From positions 1-64,000 of the forward strand of contig JAPLSQ010000021.1 in the NCBI GenBank assembly GCA_026398535.1: a stretch of DNA of 64,000 nt, written 5' to 3'. The stretch comes from Candidatus Sumerlaeota bacterium (lineage in GTDB: Bacteria > Sumerlaeota > Sumerlaeia > Sumerlaeales > Sumerlaeaceae). The position numbers were made by a program, and so were the translations under genes. Each line of letters opens with the position of its first letter. Positions within the stretch are counted from its first letter, which is position 1. Positions 28,311-36,700 of the stretch are shown piece after piece. A model generated the notes under the pieces. It had not been told where the DNA came from. It searched no databases and saw nothing but the letters and a program-made list of their open reading frames with translations.

Positions 28311-29117
28311 TCATCCCCGCGGATTCCTGTCATCCGGCTTTAACAACCATATGCGCCATATCACAAGCGCGGCAATAATGAGGCCTGCTCCCGTGACGAA
28401 CGGATAACCCATCGACGGCTGGTTGGCGTCGGTGAGAATGTAAACACGCCCTATGAGCAGGGAAACACGCGCAAGCACGATGCTGCCATATGTGGCTCCG
28501 AAGGTGATCATCACAAACCAGATGCCAACAACGCCGATCCTGCGGAGCGGCTTGTTCTGTTGCTTTGAAAAGAAAAAATAAGTCAGCACGCTGATTACGC
28601 CGACAACAAGCACAAGATGATTGATGATCGAAGAATCGCCCGGTGAGGCTTGCGGCAGCAGGGGCAGCATGCCGTTCACGCCCGGCATGCGTCCGGCAAG
28701 CGGGATCATGGTGGCGGAAATCTGATCCACCAGGTTCGCGCGCGCATATCCGATGAGATTCAATCCCGCGAACGCGCCCACGACCAACGCCATCGGCCAA
28801 CGGCTGACCCACGACCACGATGGCACAAGGCGCGACAGCATCAGCATACCGAGCACAAAGGCGCCAAACCGCCACTGCATCTGCCATCCCGCGGGATCGC
28901 CCGCCTGAATCTTCTGCGCGCCGTCGATCATATGCTGAACAAGATTGGGATAAATGGTTGTCCGGAATGCCTGGTAGAAAGTGTAACCCGCCGCGATGCC
29001 GATGTAGAGGTGCTCAGCGATCTTGTACACCGGATTGTCACGGTACAGAAAACTGAACACCGCCAATGTCAGCAGCACAGTAAGCCACACTCCAAACAGA
29101 TCAACCAGATTTTCCAT
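28311..29117 (-). CDS. Polytopic membrane protein, seventh gene of the MutL/DUF6754 operon
   Basis: The 268-residue integral membrane protein has about seven hydrophobic helices and short loops. Recognisable stretches are SFLYRDNPVYKIAEHLYIGIAAG near residues 22-44 and FGATYGSIVLARVSLLIGR near 195-213. No catalytic motif or known family is evident to me. It is the last gene of the operon, 12 nt after the preceding gene and just upstream of a terminator-like hairpin. The conserved polar Tyr/Arg/Asn-rich stretch after the first helix suggests a specific interaction surface. It is probably a membrane subunit of an uncharacterised complex with the five genes upstream. Confidence 0.7.
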   Translation of the reverse strand: MENLVDLFGVWLTVLLTLAVFSFLYRDNPVYKIAEHLYIGIAAGYTFYQAFRTTIYPNLVQHMIDGAQKIQAGDPAGWQMQWRFGAFVLGMLMLSRLVPSWSWVSRWPMALVVGAFAGLNLIGYARANLVDQISATMIPLAGRMPGVNGMLPLLPQASPGDSSIINHLVLVVGVISVLTYFFFSKQQNKPLRRIGVVGIWFVMITFGATYGSIVLARVSLLIGRVYILTDANQPSMGYPFVTGAGLIIAALVIWRIWLLKPDDRNPRG

Positions 29118-29129
29118 TCTCTCGCTCTC

Positions 29130-30002
29130 TCAGCTCCGCGCGATTCTTTTCAGCAGATATTGCGCGATGTTGCCCAGCAAAACCATCAGCACGATAAGAA
29201 CGTGCACGGCGCTCTGGACATTCATGCCCTTTGTGGCACGGCCTGGTTCGCCGACCAGTTTCTCGTATTCCGCGGCGCCTGCCAGACCTCCGAGAAAACC
29301 GCGGATATTCTTTGATTGGTAATACGGGTAAAGCTGGGGCGCGATCACAGCCGTGACACCCGCGATCATCGGCATACGGTAACGGCTCTGCGCCTGCTGA
29401 ACATATTCCACCGCTCCCGGATCGCCCACCGAGATGGTGATCAGAAGATCAACATCACGATAATTGTCCCAGCCCCGCATGATGGGCAGTTGTGAGGTTG
29501 GATTGCCCATGGAGTCAGTGGGAAAAGTCTGTCTGAAAGACGTCCCGATGCTTGCGATGGCCACACGATCGCCCGCTTTGAAGCCAAGATTGGCGTAATC
29601 CACACCGCGCTGCTTCGTGATTCCCTCCTTCTGCAATTCGCCAAGAACCGTCTCAAATCCTTTCTCTATCATGGGTGGTGCATCTGTCCATAGGCTCGAA
29701 CAGACCACCTTCGCGCCTTTGCGCAACAATTGCCGCAGCATCGCAACATGTTGCGGCCAAAGTTCCGCCTCGGAACCAGGCCCGTAATCAATCGACATGT
29801 GCACGATGGCGCCGGGCTTGAGTGATTCGATGGTATGGTAGACTTCCGTCGACTGGTCTGATGGCGTGATGGGCAGCGACATGTCGATGTTCATGAAAAT
29901 GATCGCAATGAGGCCCACGGAGAGAAAGATCCAGCGGCGGTCCAGCGCGACAAACGCCTCAAGAAACCGCTGATATCGTGACTGTTGCCCGCTGCCCATC
30001 AT
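29130..30002 (-). CDS. Membrane-anchored soluble-domain protein of the MutL/DUF6754 operon
   Basis: The 290-residue protein has one transmembrane helix near each end (about 22-42 and 262-282) and a soluble alpha/beta domain between them. The domain shows Rossmann-like alternation (GAIVHMSIDYGPG, KGAKVVCSSLW, VAIASIGTSF, VDLLITISVGDPGAVEYVQQAQ, MPMIAGVTAVIAPQLYPYY). Both termini appear to be on the same side of the membrane. I do not recognise the family. The motif ISVGDPGAVEYV is a candidate ligand or nucleotide site. It starts 1 nt after the preceding stop and precedes the last gene by 12 nt, so it is cotranslated with its neighbours. Confidence 0.7.
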   Translation of the reverse strand: MMGSGQQSRYQRFLEAFVALDRRWIFLSVGLIAIIFMNIDMSLPITPSDQSTEVYHTIESLKPGAIVHMSIDYGPGSEAELWPQHVAMLRQLLRKGAKVVCSSLWTDAPPMIEKGFETVLGELQKEGITKQRGVDYANLGFKAGDRVAIASIGTSFRQTFPTDSMGNPTSQLPIMRGWDNYRDVDLLITISVGDPGAVEYVQQAQSRYRMPMIAGVTAVIAPQLYPYYQSKNIRGFLGGLAGAAEYEKLVGEPGRATKGMNVQSAVHVLIVLMVLLGNIAQYLLKRIARS

Positions 30003-30003
30003 A

Positions 30004-30756
30004 TCATCCCTTCAGGTATGGCCTTTCAATGCCGAAGATGACGCGCAAACCCATCGCTATCATGCCGATGGCCGCGCCCATTTGAATGGCGCGCTGACCC
30101 GCCGTGTTGGGCCAGATCATCAGCCAGTCCTGAAGCCATGGAAATCCCTTCCAGATGTAGCCGCCAATGGGCACTCGCCCGATCATCACAATGATCGCGG
30201 CGATGAGAAGCAATGTGGCGTGAAGGTTCTTGGCGCGAAACGCGCGGAATGCCGCTGACGCGACGTAGAACGCCAGCAGAGAGTAGATCGTCGCCGCAAG
30301 AGGATAATAGATATTATAAAATGAGAAAGAAAAGGCGTTCTTGTCAGCGGCCAATCGAGCCGCATCCTTTTGTGATTTCAGGGCGGCGGCGTCCTGTTGG
30401 GCGGCGGCAGGCGCATTTGGCGCCGAGGCGGCCGCGAATGCTTTTTCACAGGCTTCCGCCGTCCGGCCGGCCATCACATCATGATACCATTGCAGTCCTC
30501 CCGCACCCATCATGAAAAACATGCTCGCAAGCAGCAGCAGCTTGTAACCCCAGTCACGTTTCCTTTCCATGACCGTCTTCAGGTTGATCTTCATGAGATT
30601 GAGCACACCGAGAATGATAGCGAATGCGAGCGTGACGATGCCCCACTGCTCCAGTTCGTTGGAGATCAAGCTAATCCATGGCGTGACAAAGAAAAATTTC
30701 AGGATCATGAAGACTCCCACGAAAGCAGTGATGAATATTGGCACACGGGTTCTCAT
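30004..30756 (-). CDS. Multi-pass membrane protein of the MutL/DUF6754 operon
   Basis: A 250-residue protein with about six hydrophobic helices and one hydrophilic Ala/Lys/Gln-rich loop (residues about 100-145) between helices three and four. The start is MRTRVPIFITAFVGVFMILKFF and the end GMIAMGLRVIFGIERPYLKG. No transporter or enzyme signature is visible. The gap to the DUF6754-like gene upstream is 4 nt and to the gene downstream 1 nt, consistent with equimolar subunits of one complex. The loop has the look of an exposed coiled segment rather than a domain. Confidence 0.7.
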   Translation of the reverse strand: MRTRVPIFITAFVGVFMILKFFFVTPWISLISNELEQWGIVTLAFAIILGVLNLMKINLKTVMERKRDWGYKLLLLASMFFMMGAGGLQWYHDVMAGRTAEACEKAFAAASAPNAPAAAQQDAAALKSQKDAARLAADKNAFSFSFYNIYYPLAATIYSLLAFYVASAAFRAFRAKNLHATLLLIAAIIVMIGRVPIGGYIWKGFPWLQDWLMIWPNTAGQRAIQMGAAIGMIAMGLRVIFGIERPYLKG

Positions 30757-30760
30757 GTCG

Positions 30761-31840
30761 TCACAGCACCTCGATCAGAAGTTCCAGCAGATCGGAGCAT
30801 GGTTTCATCGCCGCCGTGCCGCCCAACGCGGCAATCGTGGCAAGAACAATGCCCAGTATAATCACCGGTAAAATAACAAGCTTGAGCCAGTCGGCAGCCT
30901 TGACACTGGCGAGTATCGGCGGTTCCTGCGACAGATAAGCTGACGCCGCGAAGAACTCTTCGCCGATGAGCGTATAATCGCAGGCCGCGACAAAGAAGGG
31001 AAGCTGCGCCACATTGGCGGTGCCTGCCACCTGGATGGCGCCGCTCACAAAACCAGTCTCCGCCAATATGAGCGACTCACTGTAAAAACAGCCTTGGTAG
31101 ATGCACGATGCCGGGCGCTCGCGCAGCATGATGCCGTTCACGCCCGCGGTGAAGGCAAACTGATCGTCGCTCAGGTAGCGCATGTTGTTGGGTATGTAGT
31201 TTTCCGGCCGCCCAGCCGCAAGAGACGCCTGTTTGACAACCTCCTCGGATATCATCAGCACCACGGAACGGCGGCACGCCACAATGACGGGCGTATCGTA
31301 TTCAGCGGCAATAAAAGCGACATGGCTGAGGATGCTTATGCCTGCAAGTGTCTGGATGTCGTCAATGTCATTGATGCCCGGAATGAAGAGCACCGGGCGG
31401 CCCATCTCGGTCGCGCGGCCAATCGCTTCCTCTATCGCGTCGATGCCAGCGAGCCGGCGCAGCGCGACTTCACGCCCCTGCTTCGCGCGGCGCTGAAGCA
31501 CAAAGAAAAAAACGGCAAACAGCACAAGTATGACAAGCACGGGCAACCGTGTCAGGTCGAAATCCTGGGCAATCTGGTAAACCTTCGCCGCCGTCGTGGT
31601 GACCATGTCATCCCCCGACAAACGGGGCAGAACATCACCAAGCTTCTCCGGCAAAATCCGCGTGACCTTGTCCTCCCCGAAAGCCGCGCCGCATCCCATG
31701 AGGCAAAAAAGAATGAACATGAACCGCGCGGGAAAACAAAATCGCCACGGAAACATGCGGAATCTGAAGAAACGGTTTTGACGGAACATGCCATCCGTGC
31801 TTTTGCGATCATGCAAAGCTGAATTCGGCATTGTTCTCAT
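30761..31840 (-). CDS. DUF6754-like membrane protein of the MutL operon
   Basis: The 359-residue protein has a long Arg/Phe-rich N-terminus leading to a hydrophobic signal or anchor (residues about 35-53), a second helix near 97-115, a soluble alpha/beta domain and a C-terminal helix. The soluble part begins LAGIDAIEEAIGRATEMGRPVLFIPGI, the signature I associate with DUF6754. It continues with SHVAFIAAEYDTPVIVAC, PENYIPNNMRYLSDDQFAF and IQVAGTANVAQLPFFVAACDY. Family identity is from memory and function is unknown. The ATG overlaps the previous stop (ATGA), showing coupling to the barrel-sandwich protein. Confidence 0.72.
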   Translation of the reverse strand: MRTMPNSALHDRKSTDGMFRQNRFFRFRMFPWRFCFPARFMFILFCLMGCGAAFGEDKVTRILPEKLGDVLPRLSGDDMVTTTAAKVYQIAQDFDLTRLPVLVILVLFAVFFFVLQRRAKQGREVALRRLAGIDAIEEAIGRATEMGRPVLFIPGINDIDDIQTLAGISILSHVAFIAAEYDTPVIVACRRSVVLMISEEVVKQASLAAGRPENYIPNNMRYLSDDQFAFTAGVNGIMLRERPASCIYQGCFYSESLILAETGFVSGAIQVAGTANVAQLPFFVAACDYTLIGEEFFAASAYLSQEPPILASVKAADWLKLVILPVIILGIVLATIAALGGTAAMKPCSDLLELLIEVL

Positions 31841-32955
31841 TCTGCTATCAACTCCACATTGGCGCGCGGAAGCGTGTGCATCGTTCCATCCGGAAGTTCC
31901 AAGGCCATGACGCGCACGGTGGCTCCGGATTCGATGACGACCGGTTCACTCGGCAGCGCCTTGATGCGCGCGATCACGCCGAAATGCGGCTGGCGTATGA
32001 TACGAACGCGAGCGCCAATACGTGTTTCAGCGTCAGCCGATGGCGGGACTTGTGCGGGCGCCTCGTCCCGCGAAACAATGATTTCCGGGCGGATGACACC
32101 GGCCCGAATCTGGGTGGCCCCGTTGATGCTGGCATAGCGCCCGTCAAGGGAACACATAAGATCAAATGTGCGGCCCGCCATGTCAAGATCGCCAAAGCCC
32201 TCTGTCAGAATAAGTGTTGTGACGATCTCCTCACCGCCTGTGATGGCGATTCCAAGGTCATAACCAAGGATCGCGCCGAGATCACTGTCGCTGAAACTTC
32301 CCACAACAAGGCCGACGGCGCCCACCTGCTCGGCGCGGCGATACGCCGCAAGATCCGCGTTTTTGCCCCCAATGATGATTTTTCCCGCGCATGACTCGTC
32401 AATGTCTTCCGCGCAAAGCGTCTGACCGGAATCGCGCGCAAGCACCTTGATGACACCCTGCTTTTCACTGCCTATGCCGATGATTCCCTGGATGAAGGCG
32501 CCAACCGTGGCAACTTCAACGCCTTCGTTCTCGTAGACTTCCATGACCTGCCCGGAAATGTAAGCCATGACCTCAAGAGGCAAAGGCGGTTCGCGCAACA
32601 GAACCTGGCCGGTCACTTTCGACATGCTTTCGATGACGCCGCTGCCCGGCGCTTCGACGCGGCTGCTGAACCAGCCAAACAAACCGATATTCTCCGCGAT
32701 AATCTCGCCCTTGCGAACGGCGCTGCCGACAGCAGCTTTCATCTTCACAGGCACGTCCGCCGGTTCAATGCCCAGATGATGCGCAATATTGACAAGCTGG
32801 ACATTGCCCGGAAGCTCCGTGCGCGCGACAACCTGGTTCGCCGCAACCTGTTCGCCAGCCTTCACCAGCACATCGCCCCGGATTGGCAGCATGCGCTTCT
32901 TGCGCACAAGCACGCGCTCCGACACGCAAAGCCCTGGTGTGTAAGCGTGCGCCAT
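31837..32955 (-). CDS. Barrel-sandwich/swivel-domain protein of the MutL operon
   Basis: The 372-residue soluble protein starts with a barrel-sandwich (lipoyl/HlyD-like) fold: RMLPIRGDVLVKAGEQVAANQVVA, then VGSAVRKGEIIAEN and VEAPGSGVIESMS, resembling the N-terminal part of RnfC/NqrA-type proteins. No lipoyl-type lysine hairpin is apparent. A middle region has a swivel-like segment (CAGKIIIGGKNADLAAYRRAEQVGAVGLVVGS, about residues 188-218). The C-terminus holds a small KOW-like beta barrel (ARVRIIRQPHFGVIARIKAL). It lies between the MutL-like ATPase and the membrane subunits, so it may bridge soluble and membrane parts. No described function is known to me. Confidence 0.7.
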   Translation of the reverse strand: MAHAYTPGLCVSERVLVRKKRMLPIRGDVLVKAGEQVAANQVVARTELPGNVQLVNIAHHLGIEPADVPVKMKAAVGSAVRKGEIIAENIGLFGWFSSRVEAPGSGVIESMSKVTGQVLLREPPLPLEVMAYISGQVMEVYENEGVEVATVGAFIQGIIGIGSEKQGVIKVLARDSGQTLCAEDIDESCAGKIIIGGKNADLAAYRRAEQVGAVGLVVGSFSDSDLGAILGYDLGIAITGGEEIVTTLILTEGFGDLDMAGRTFDLMCSLDGRYASINGATQIRAGVIRPEIIVSRDEAPAQVPPSADAETRIGARVRIIRQPHFGVIARIKALPSEPVVIESGATVRVMALELPDGTMHTLPRANVELIAE

Positions 32956-33000
32956 CAGGCAAACGCTCCCGCTTGTCCGTTGTGTAAATTCTTATGGTCC

Positions 33001-34776
33001 CTATAACGCGCCAATGGCCTTGCTCCATTCAACAAGTTGCCGGCGGTGACGGGCGGGATCGGCGGGAAATTGAATCGGACGGCCGCGCCCGTCAAACACA
33101 AGACCAACCATGCCGCCTGTGACTTTCACAACACGAGTCTTGCCGCGCCCTGCTCCGGCATCGTATCCGCGCGCCGGTTCGATGCTCAATTCCGCCTCGG
33201 CGCCCTCGGCAAGAGCCATGCGCTTGAACTCCCCGCCAGCCAAATCAATCGTTGTGACGCCCCTGGCATCCCTGAGCGTGGCCCGAAGCATGGATTTGCC
33301 GGCGCGCATCCGGCCCGCGGGAGCAATCACGGCGCCGAGGGGAATCAGGCAGTCGCGCCAGAACACCTCCATCGCAATCTCCGGCGCGCGCTCGCTCAGC
33401 ACGCCAAGATGTGGCATCATAAAAATGCTGTCGACAGCGAGCTGAGTGACACCGAGCGGCGCGAAAGCGTCGATCATCATCAGCGCCGCCTGCTCGCGGC
33501 GCGGCGCGTGGCTGAGAACGCCGCCGCTGCCTATGATCAGGTCAAGCTCCATCATGTTCACCAGCGTCTCACCGGAGGAGGTCTGCGCAAAAGCATCGGC
33601 CACCGTGCGGCGGCGCTGGACACCCTTGAGAGTTGTGGCAAACTGCGCGTGCTGCTCGAGCGACAGGCGCAATGCTTCACGCGCAAGTGCCTGTTCGATC
33701 ACAAGATCCTCAAGAAGATGCGGAATCGTTGTCGGCCTGATGATTTTGTTCTTGATACGGTTTCGGACATCATCGGCTGGCAGGTCAACCCACACCCATC
33801 TCGCCACATTGGCATAACCCGCCGAGGTCAGAACATTTCCGACACTGTAACTCATGCCAAGGTTCGCCGAAACAGTGCGGTTGAATTGTCCGCGAAATAC
33901 CGAAAAAACGTCCGTCGTTGCGCCGCCTATGTCCGCTCCCAGCACCGAGATGCCCTGCCCCCGCGCCACTGTTTCAACAAGTTTGCCCACCGCGCCTGGC
34001 GTCGGCATGATCGGGATGTGGGTCATCGCCTTCAACTTGTCGTAGCCAGGCGCCTGCGCCATGACATGTTCCATGAACAGTTCATGTATCGCATCGCGCG
34101 CCGGGCTGAGATGTTCCTCCTCAAGGATGGGGCGGACGTTCGGTACCTCGTGAATGCTCACCGTGCCGCCAAGGATATTGCGTGCTTCAGGCGCGGCATT
34201 CTTGTTTCCGGCGAATACCAGGGGAAGCTGGTATCCCATGCCGAGCCGGGTCGTGGGCCTCGCCGCTGCGACAAGTTCAGCCATCTTGGCCACGTGCGAC
34301 ACCGTTCCGCCGTCAACACCTCCCGCCAGCAGAATCATGTCGGGCCGGAGCTGACGGATGCGCTGGATTTGCTGGTGAGGCATGCGCCGGTCGTTGCTGC
34401 AGATCGTATCCATGACGATGGCGCCCGCGCCAAGCGCCGCGCGTTCGGCACTCTCAGCCGTCATCGACTTGACCACGCCCATCACAAGCATCTGCAATCC
34501 GCCGCCTGCGCTGGACGTGGAAACATAGATGTCCGTGCCCTCATTGCCGTTTTCGGGGTGAATGAGGCGGCCATGATCATCCAGCAGGCGCCGCCCTGTG
34601 ATTTCCTCGAGTTCACGAACAGCATTCTGAACGCCAACCGTCACGTCGTCAAAGGGCGCCTCGACAGTCGTGGGAGCCTCGCCCCGGGCAATGAGCCGGT
34701 AGCTTCCATCCACGCGCGCGATGAGCAGAGCCTTTGTCGTCGTGCTGCCGCAGTCAGTCGCAAGAATGCTTCTCAG
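33001..34776 (-). CDS. MutL-type ASKHA ATPase (glutamate mutase L family) with non-canonical start
   Basis: The 570-residue frame from GTG 34713 lacks the ATP phosphate-1 loop, but the same frame extends upstream and encodes ILATDCGSTTTKALLIA, so the true start is upstream. An in-frame stop at 34809-34807 leaves no ATG, GTG or TTG. Candidate starts are ATC 34788 (GGGAG 8 nt upstream), CTG 34776 (overlapping the previous stop as CTGA) and ATT 34767; 34776 is used here. Other motifs are MILLAGGVDGGT and VLGADIGGATTDVFSVF (second phosphate loop). MutL proteins are thought to reactivate B12-dependent mutases, but no mutase is near. It leads a membrane operon, so a different role is likely. Confidence 0.8.
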   Translation of the reverse strand: MRSILATDCGSTTTKALLIARVDGSYRLIARGEAPTTVEAPFDDVTVGVQNAVRELEEITGRRLLDDHGRLIHPENGNEGTDIYVSTSSAGGGLQMLVMGVVKSMTAESAERAALGAGAIVMDTICSNDRRMPHQQIQRIRQLRPDMILLAGGVDGGTVSHVAKMAELVAAARPTTRLGMGYQLPLVFAGNKNAAPEARNILGGTVSIHEVPNVRPILEEEHLSPARDAIHELFMEHVMAQAPGYDKLKAMTHIPIMPTPGAVGKLVETVARGQGISVLGADIGGATTDVFSVFRGQFNRTVSANLGMSYSVGNVLTSAGYANVARWVWVDLPADDVRNRIKNKIIRPTTIPHLLEDLVIEQALAREALRLSLEQHAQFATTLKGVQRRRTVADAFAQTSSGETLVNMMELDLIIGSGGVLSHAPRREQAALMMIDAFAPLGVTQLAVDSIFMMPHLGVLSERAPEIAMEVFWRDCLIPLGAVIAPAGRMRAGKSMLRATLRDARGVTTIDLAGGEFKRMALAEGAEAELSIEPARGYDAGAGRGKTRVVKVTGGMVGLVFDGRGRPIQFPADPARHRRQLVEWSKAIGAL

Positions 34777-35096
34777 TTCGTCGCTGATGACGCCCGCTCC
34801 CTTTCCTCAATTTTCACGATAAGGCGTTCCAGCGTCTGCCGGTCCTCCAGTATGCGCGCGAACGCATCCCATTTCCCCTGATCCACAATCAGGCTCGCGA
34901 GAGGCCCGCAGGCAAGCAACACCTGGCTGCAAACCATGCTCAGGGGTTTCGACGATTCGAGAAGGAAAATCGCAAGGGTGGCCGCATTGCGCCCGCATAT
35001 GCCATCAGCCAGCTCATCAAGCATCGAGTCATTCCACGTCTTCTCATCCCCTTTCGGGGACAAGGGCAGACCGCTTGGATCGTTTTGTTTCACCAT
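34773..35096 (-). CDS. Small leading protein of the MutL/DUF6754 operon (107 aa)
   Basis: The first gene of the operon encodes 107 residues without a signal peptide or full transmembrane helix. A central conserved-looking stretch reads AIFLLESSKPLSMVCSQVLL; the N-terminus is polar and the C-terminus charged (LERLIVKIEERERA). Its stop TGA overlaps the CTG that may start the MutL gene, so the two are translationally linked. The AGGAAAGGGAG within its last codons could be the ribosome-binding site for MutL. Family unknown; possibly an adaptor for the ATPase. Confidence 0.62.
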   Translation of the reverse strand: MVKQNDPSGLPLSPKGDEKTWNDSMLDELADGICGRNAATLAIFLLESSKPLSMVCSQVLLACGPLASLIVDQGKWDAFARILEDRQTLERLIVKIEERERASSATN

Positions 35097-35219
35097 CGAT
35101 GCCGTATCAATCGCATACCCAGAAGTGCACGGCTTCGCGGATGTTAATCAACAAAATTGATGAGGATGCCGCTAATTGCATGCGGCCAGGATAAGGCCAT
35201 GGGCTTGTGAAAAAGCGGC

Positions 35220-36020
35220 TTATTCGCCGCCGTCGCCACTCTTGCCGGGATGACAGATGCCGCGCGTGGAAGCCCTGATGAATTCAACCATGGAGGTCAC
35301 TTCCGGACAAGCGTCGCCGATTTCGGCCTCAATGGCCTTCAGCGAATTTTGCACATTAAAACCTGAACGGTAAAGCAGCTTGTAGGCGTGTTTAATATGC
35401 CGGCGGGTCTGTGGCGAAAATCCGGCACGCCTCATGCCCACCACATTGAGTCCATGAATTTCAGAATGTCCCACGACCATCATGAATGGGGGGACATCCT
35501 GTATAACCCGCGTGACTCCCCCTATCATGGCCAGCCGCCCAATGCGCACGAATTGATGCACAGCCACGTTCCCCGACAGCACGGCTCCATCCCCAACCGT
35601 CGTGTGGCCGCCAAGCAGCGCGCAATTGGCCATCACGATCCTGCTGCCCATCACGGCATCGTGCCCCACATGACTGCACGACATCAGGAAATTGTGGTCG
35701 CCAATCGTCGTGTTGTGTCCTTCTTCATAAGCGCGGTGAATGGTGACATACTCCCGGAAGACGTTGCGGTTGCCAATGACCACGCCCGTCTCCTCGCCCT
35801 TATATCCGAGATGCTGGGGCGGGTGGCCGATGGCCGCTCCCGTGTAAATCTCGTTGTCATCCCCGATAATGGCGCGCCCGACGATATGGGAATGGGCCAT
35901 GATTCTTGTGCGCGCGCCGATACGCGCCTGCCCTTCGATGATGACATAAGGGCCGATGATGGCCGATGAATCAATTTCGGCGGCGGGGTCAATGATCGCG
36001 GATGGATGAATGGACGTCAT
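35220..36020 (-). CDS. lpxA: Acyl-ACP--UDP-N-acetylglucosamine O-acyltransferase LpxA
   Basis: The 266-residue left-handed beta-helix protein matches LpxA in length (E. coli 262). Hexapeptide repeats start at IHPSAIIDPAAEI; the catalytic region is SCSHVGHDAVMG with His120 matching E. coli His125; the substrate region includes GHPPQHLGYKGEETGV. It transfers the 3-hydroxyacyl chain to UDP-GlcNAc, the first step of lipid A synthesis, and so shows that the organism has an LPS-type outer membrane. It stands apart from lpxB, lpxC, lpxD and fabZ, with the MutL operon 123 nt downstream on the same strand. Confidence 0.97.
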   Translation of the reverse strand: MTSIHPSAIIDPAAEIDSSAIIGPYVIIEGQARIGARTRIMAHSHIVGRAIIGDDNEIYTGAAIGHPPQHLGYKGEETGVVIGNRNVFREYVTIHRAYEEGHNTTIGDHNFLMSCSHVGHDAVMGSRIVMANCALLGGHTTVGDGAVLSGNVAVHQFVRIGRLAMIGGVTRVIQDVPPFMMVVGHSEIHGLNVVGMRRAGFSPQTRRHIKHAYKLLYRSGFNVQNSLKAIEAEIGDACPEVTSMVEFIRASTRGICHPGKSGDGGE

Positions 36021-36089
36021 AAGATGATGATGGCGGTCGGAAGATCGCCATGGCCGGGACTGAAAATCAGTGCGTCCGGACGAATTAAA

Positions 36090-36557
36090 TCAGTTCGCGC
36101 CTCCCGACGCGGGAGCGCTCTTGCTGAAGTTGGTGATGTCGTCCTCGGTGTTTTCCTGTTTGTCGGGGCCTTTGCTGACCAAGTCAAAGTCCTTGTCCAC
36201 ATCGCCCGGCGAACGATAAATGCATTCTTCCCCCCACGGGTCTTTGGGAATTTCCTTCATGTAGGGGCCATCCCAGTCATCGTCGGTCAACCCGCTGGGC
36301 TTGGTCAAAAGCGCTTGCAAGCCTTCCTGCGTGGTGGGGAACTTGCCCGCTTTGAGTTCGTAAACGTACAGCGCCGTGCCAATGTTTCGTATCTGCTGTT
36401 TGGCCGCGATGATGCGCGCGCCTTTGGTTCTGCCGACCATGCGCGGAGCGACCACAGCCATCAAAATCCCGATGATAAGCACAACCAGCATGATTTCAAT
36501 AAATGTGAACGCTTGGTTTCGTTTGCTGTGGCGTCCGAGCCATCGATGCATCGTCAT
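36090..36557 (-). CDS. gspG: Type II secretion pseudopilin GspG (major pseudopilin)
   Basis: The start is set at ATG 36557 because GAGG lies 6 nt upstream; an in-frame ATG at 36602 adds 15 residues. The prepilin motif is QAFTFIEIMLVVLIIGILMA, with Glu at +5. The residue at -1 is Ala instead of the usual Gly, which lowers or alters processing by the prepilin peptidase in studied systems. The C-terminal part carries GspG calcium-site features (DDWDGPYMKEIPKDPWG, SPGDVDKDFD). No other gsp gene is adjacent; dnaA lies on the same strand downstream. Confidence 0.88.
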   Translation of the reverse strand: MTMHRWLGRHSKRNQAFTFIEIMLVVLIIGILMAVVAPRMVGRTKGARIIAAKQQIRNIGTALYVYELKAGKFPTTQEGLQALLTKPSGLTDDDWDGPYMKEIPKDPWGEECIYRSPGDVDKDFDLVSKGPDKQENTEDDITNFSKSAPASGGAN

Positions 36558-36700
36558 TGTTATCCTCGCTGTGGCTTTGTGTACTGCATGAGATAATGTC
36601 AATCTCCTGATTTCATGTAAGCAAAATGCGTTCCATTATTTCATGCAAAATGCAGATAATGAAATCGGGTGTCAGACCGTTTCGTCCATATCCCGTTCAC

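Noticed and set aside
33037..34881. 614-codon plus-strand open frame opposite the MutL-type ATPase gene
   Set aside because: It is a high-GC antisense shadow of a gene with clear ASKHA motifs; its sequence is rich in Arg/His/Ala with no domain pattern.
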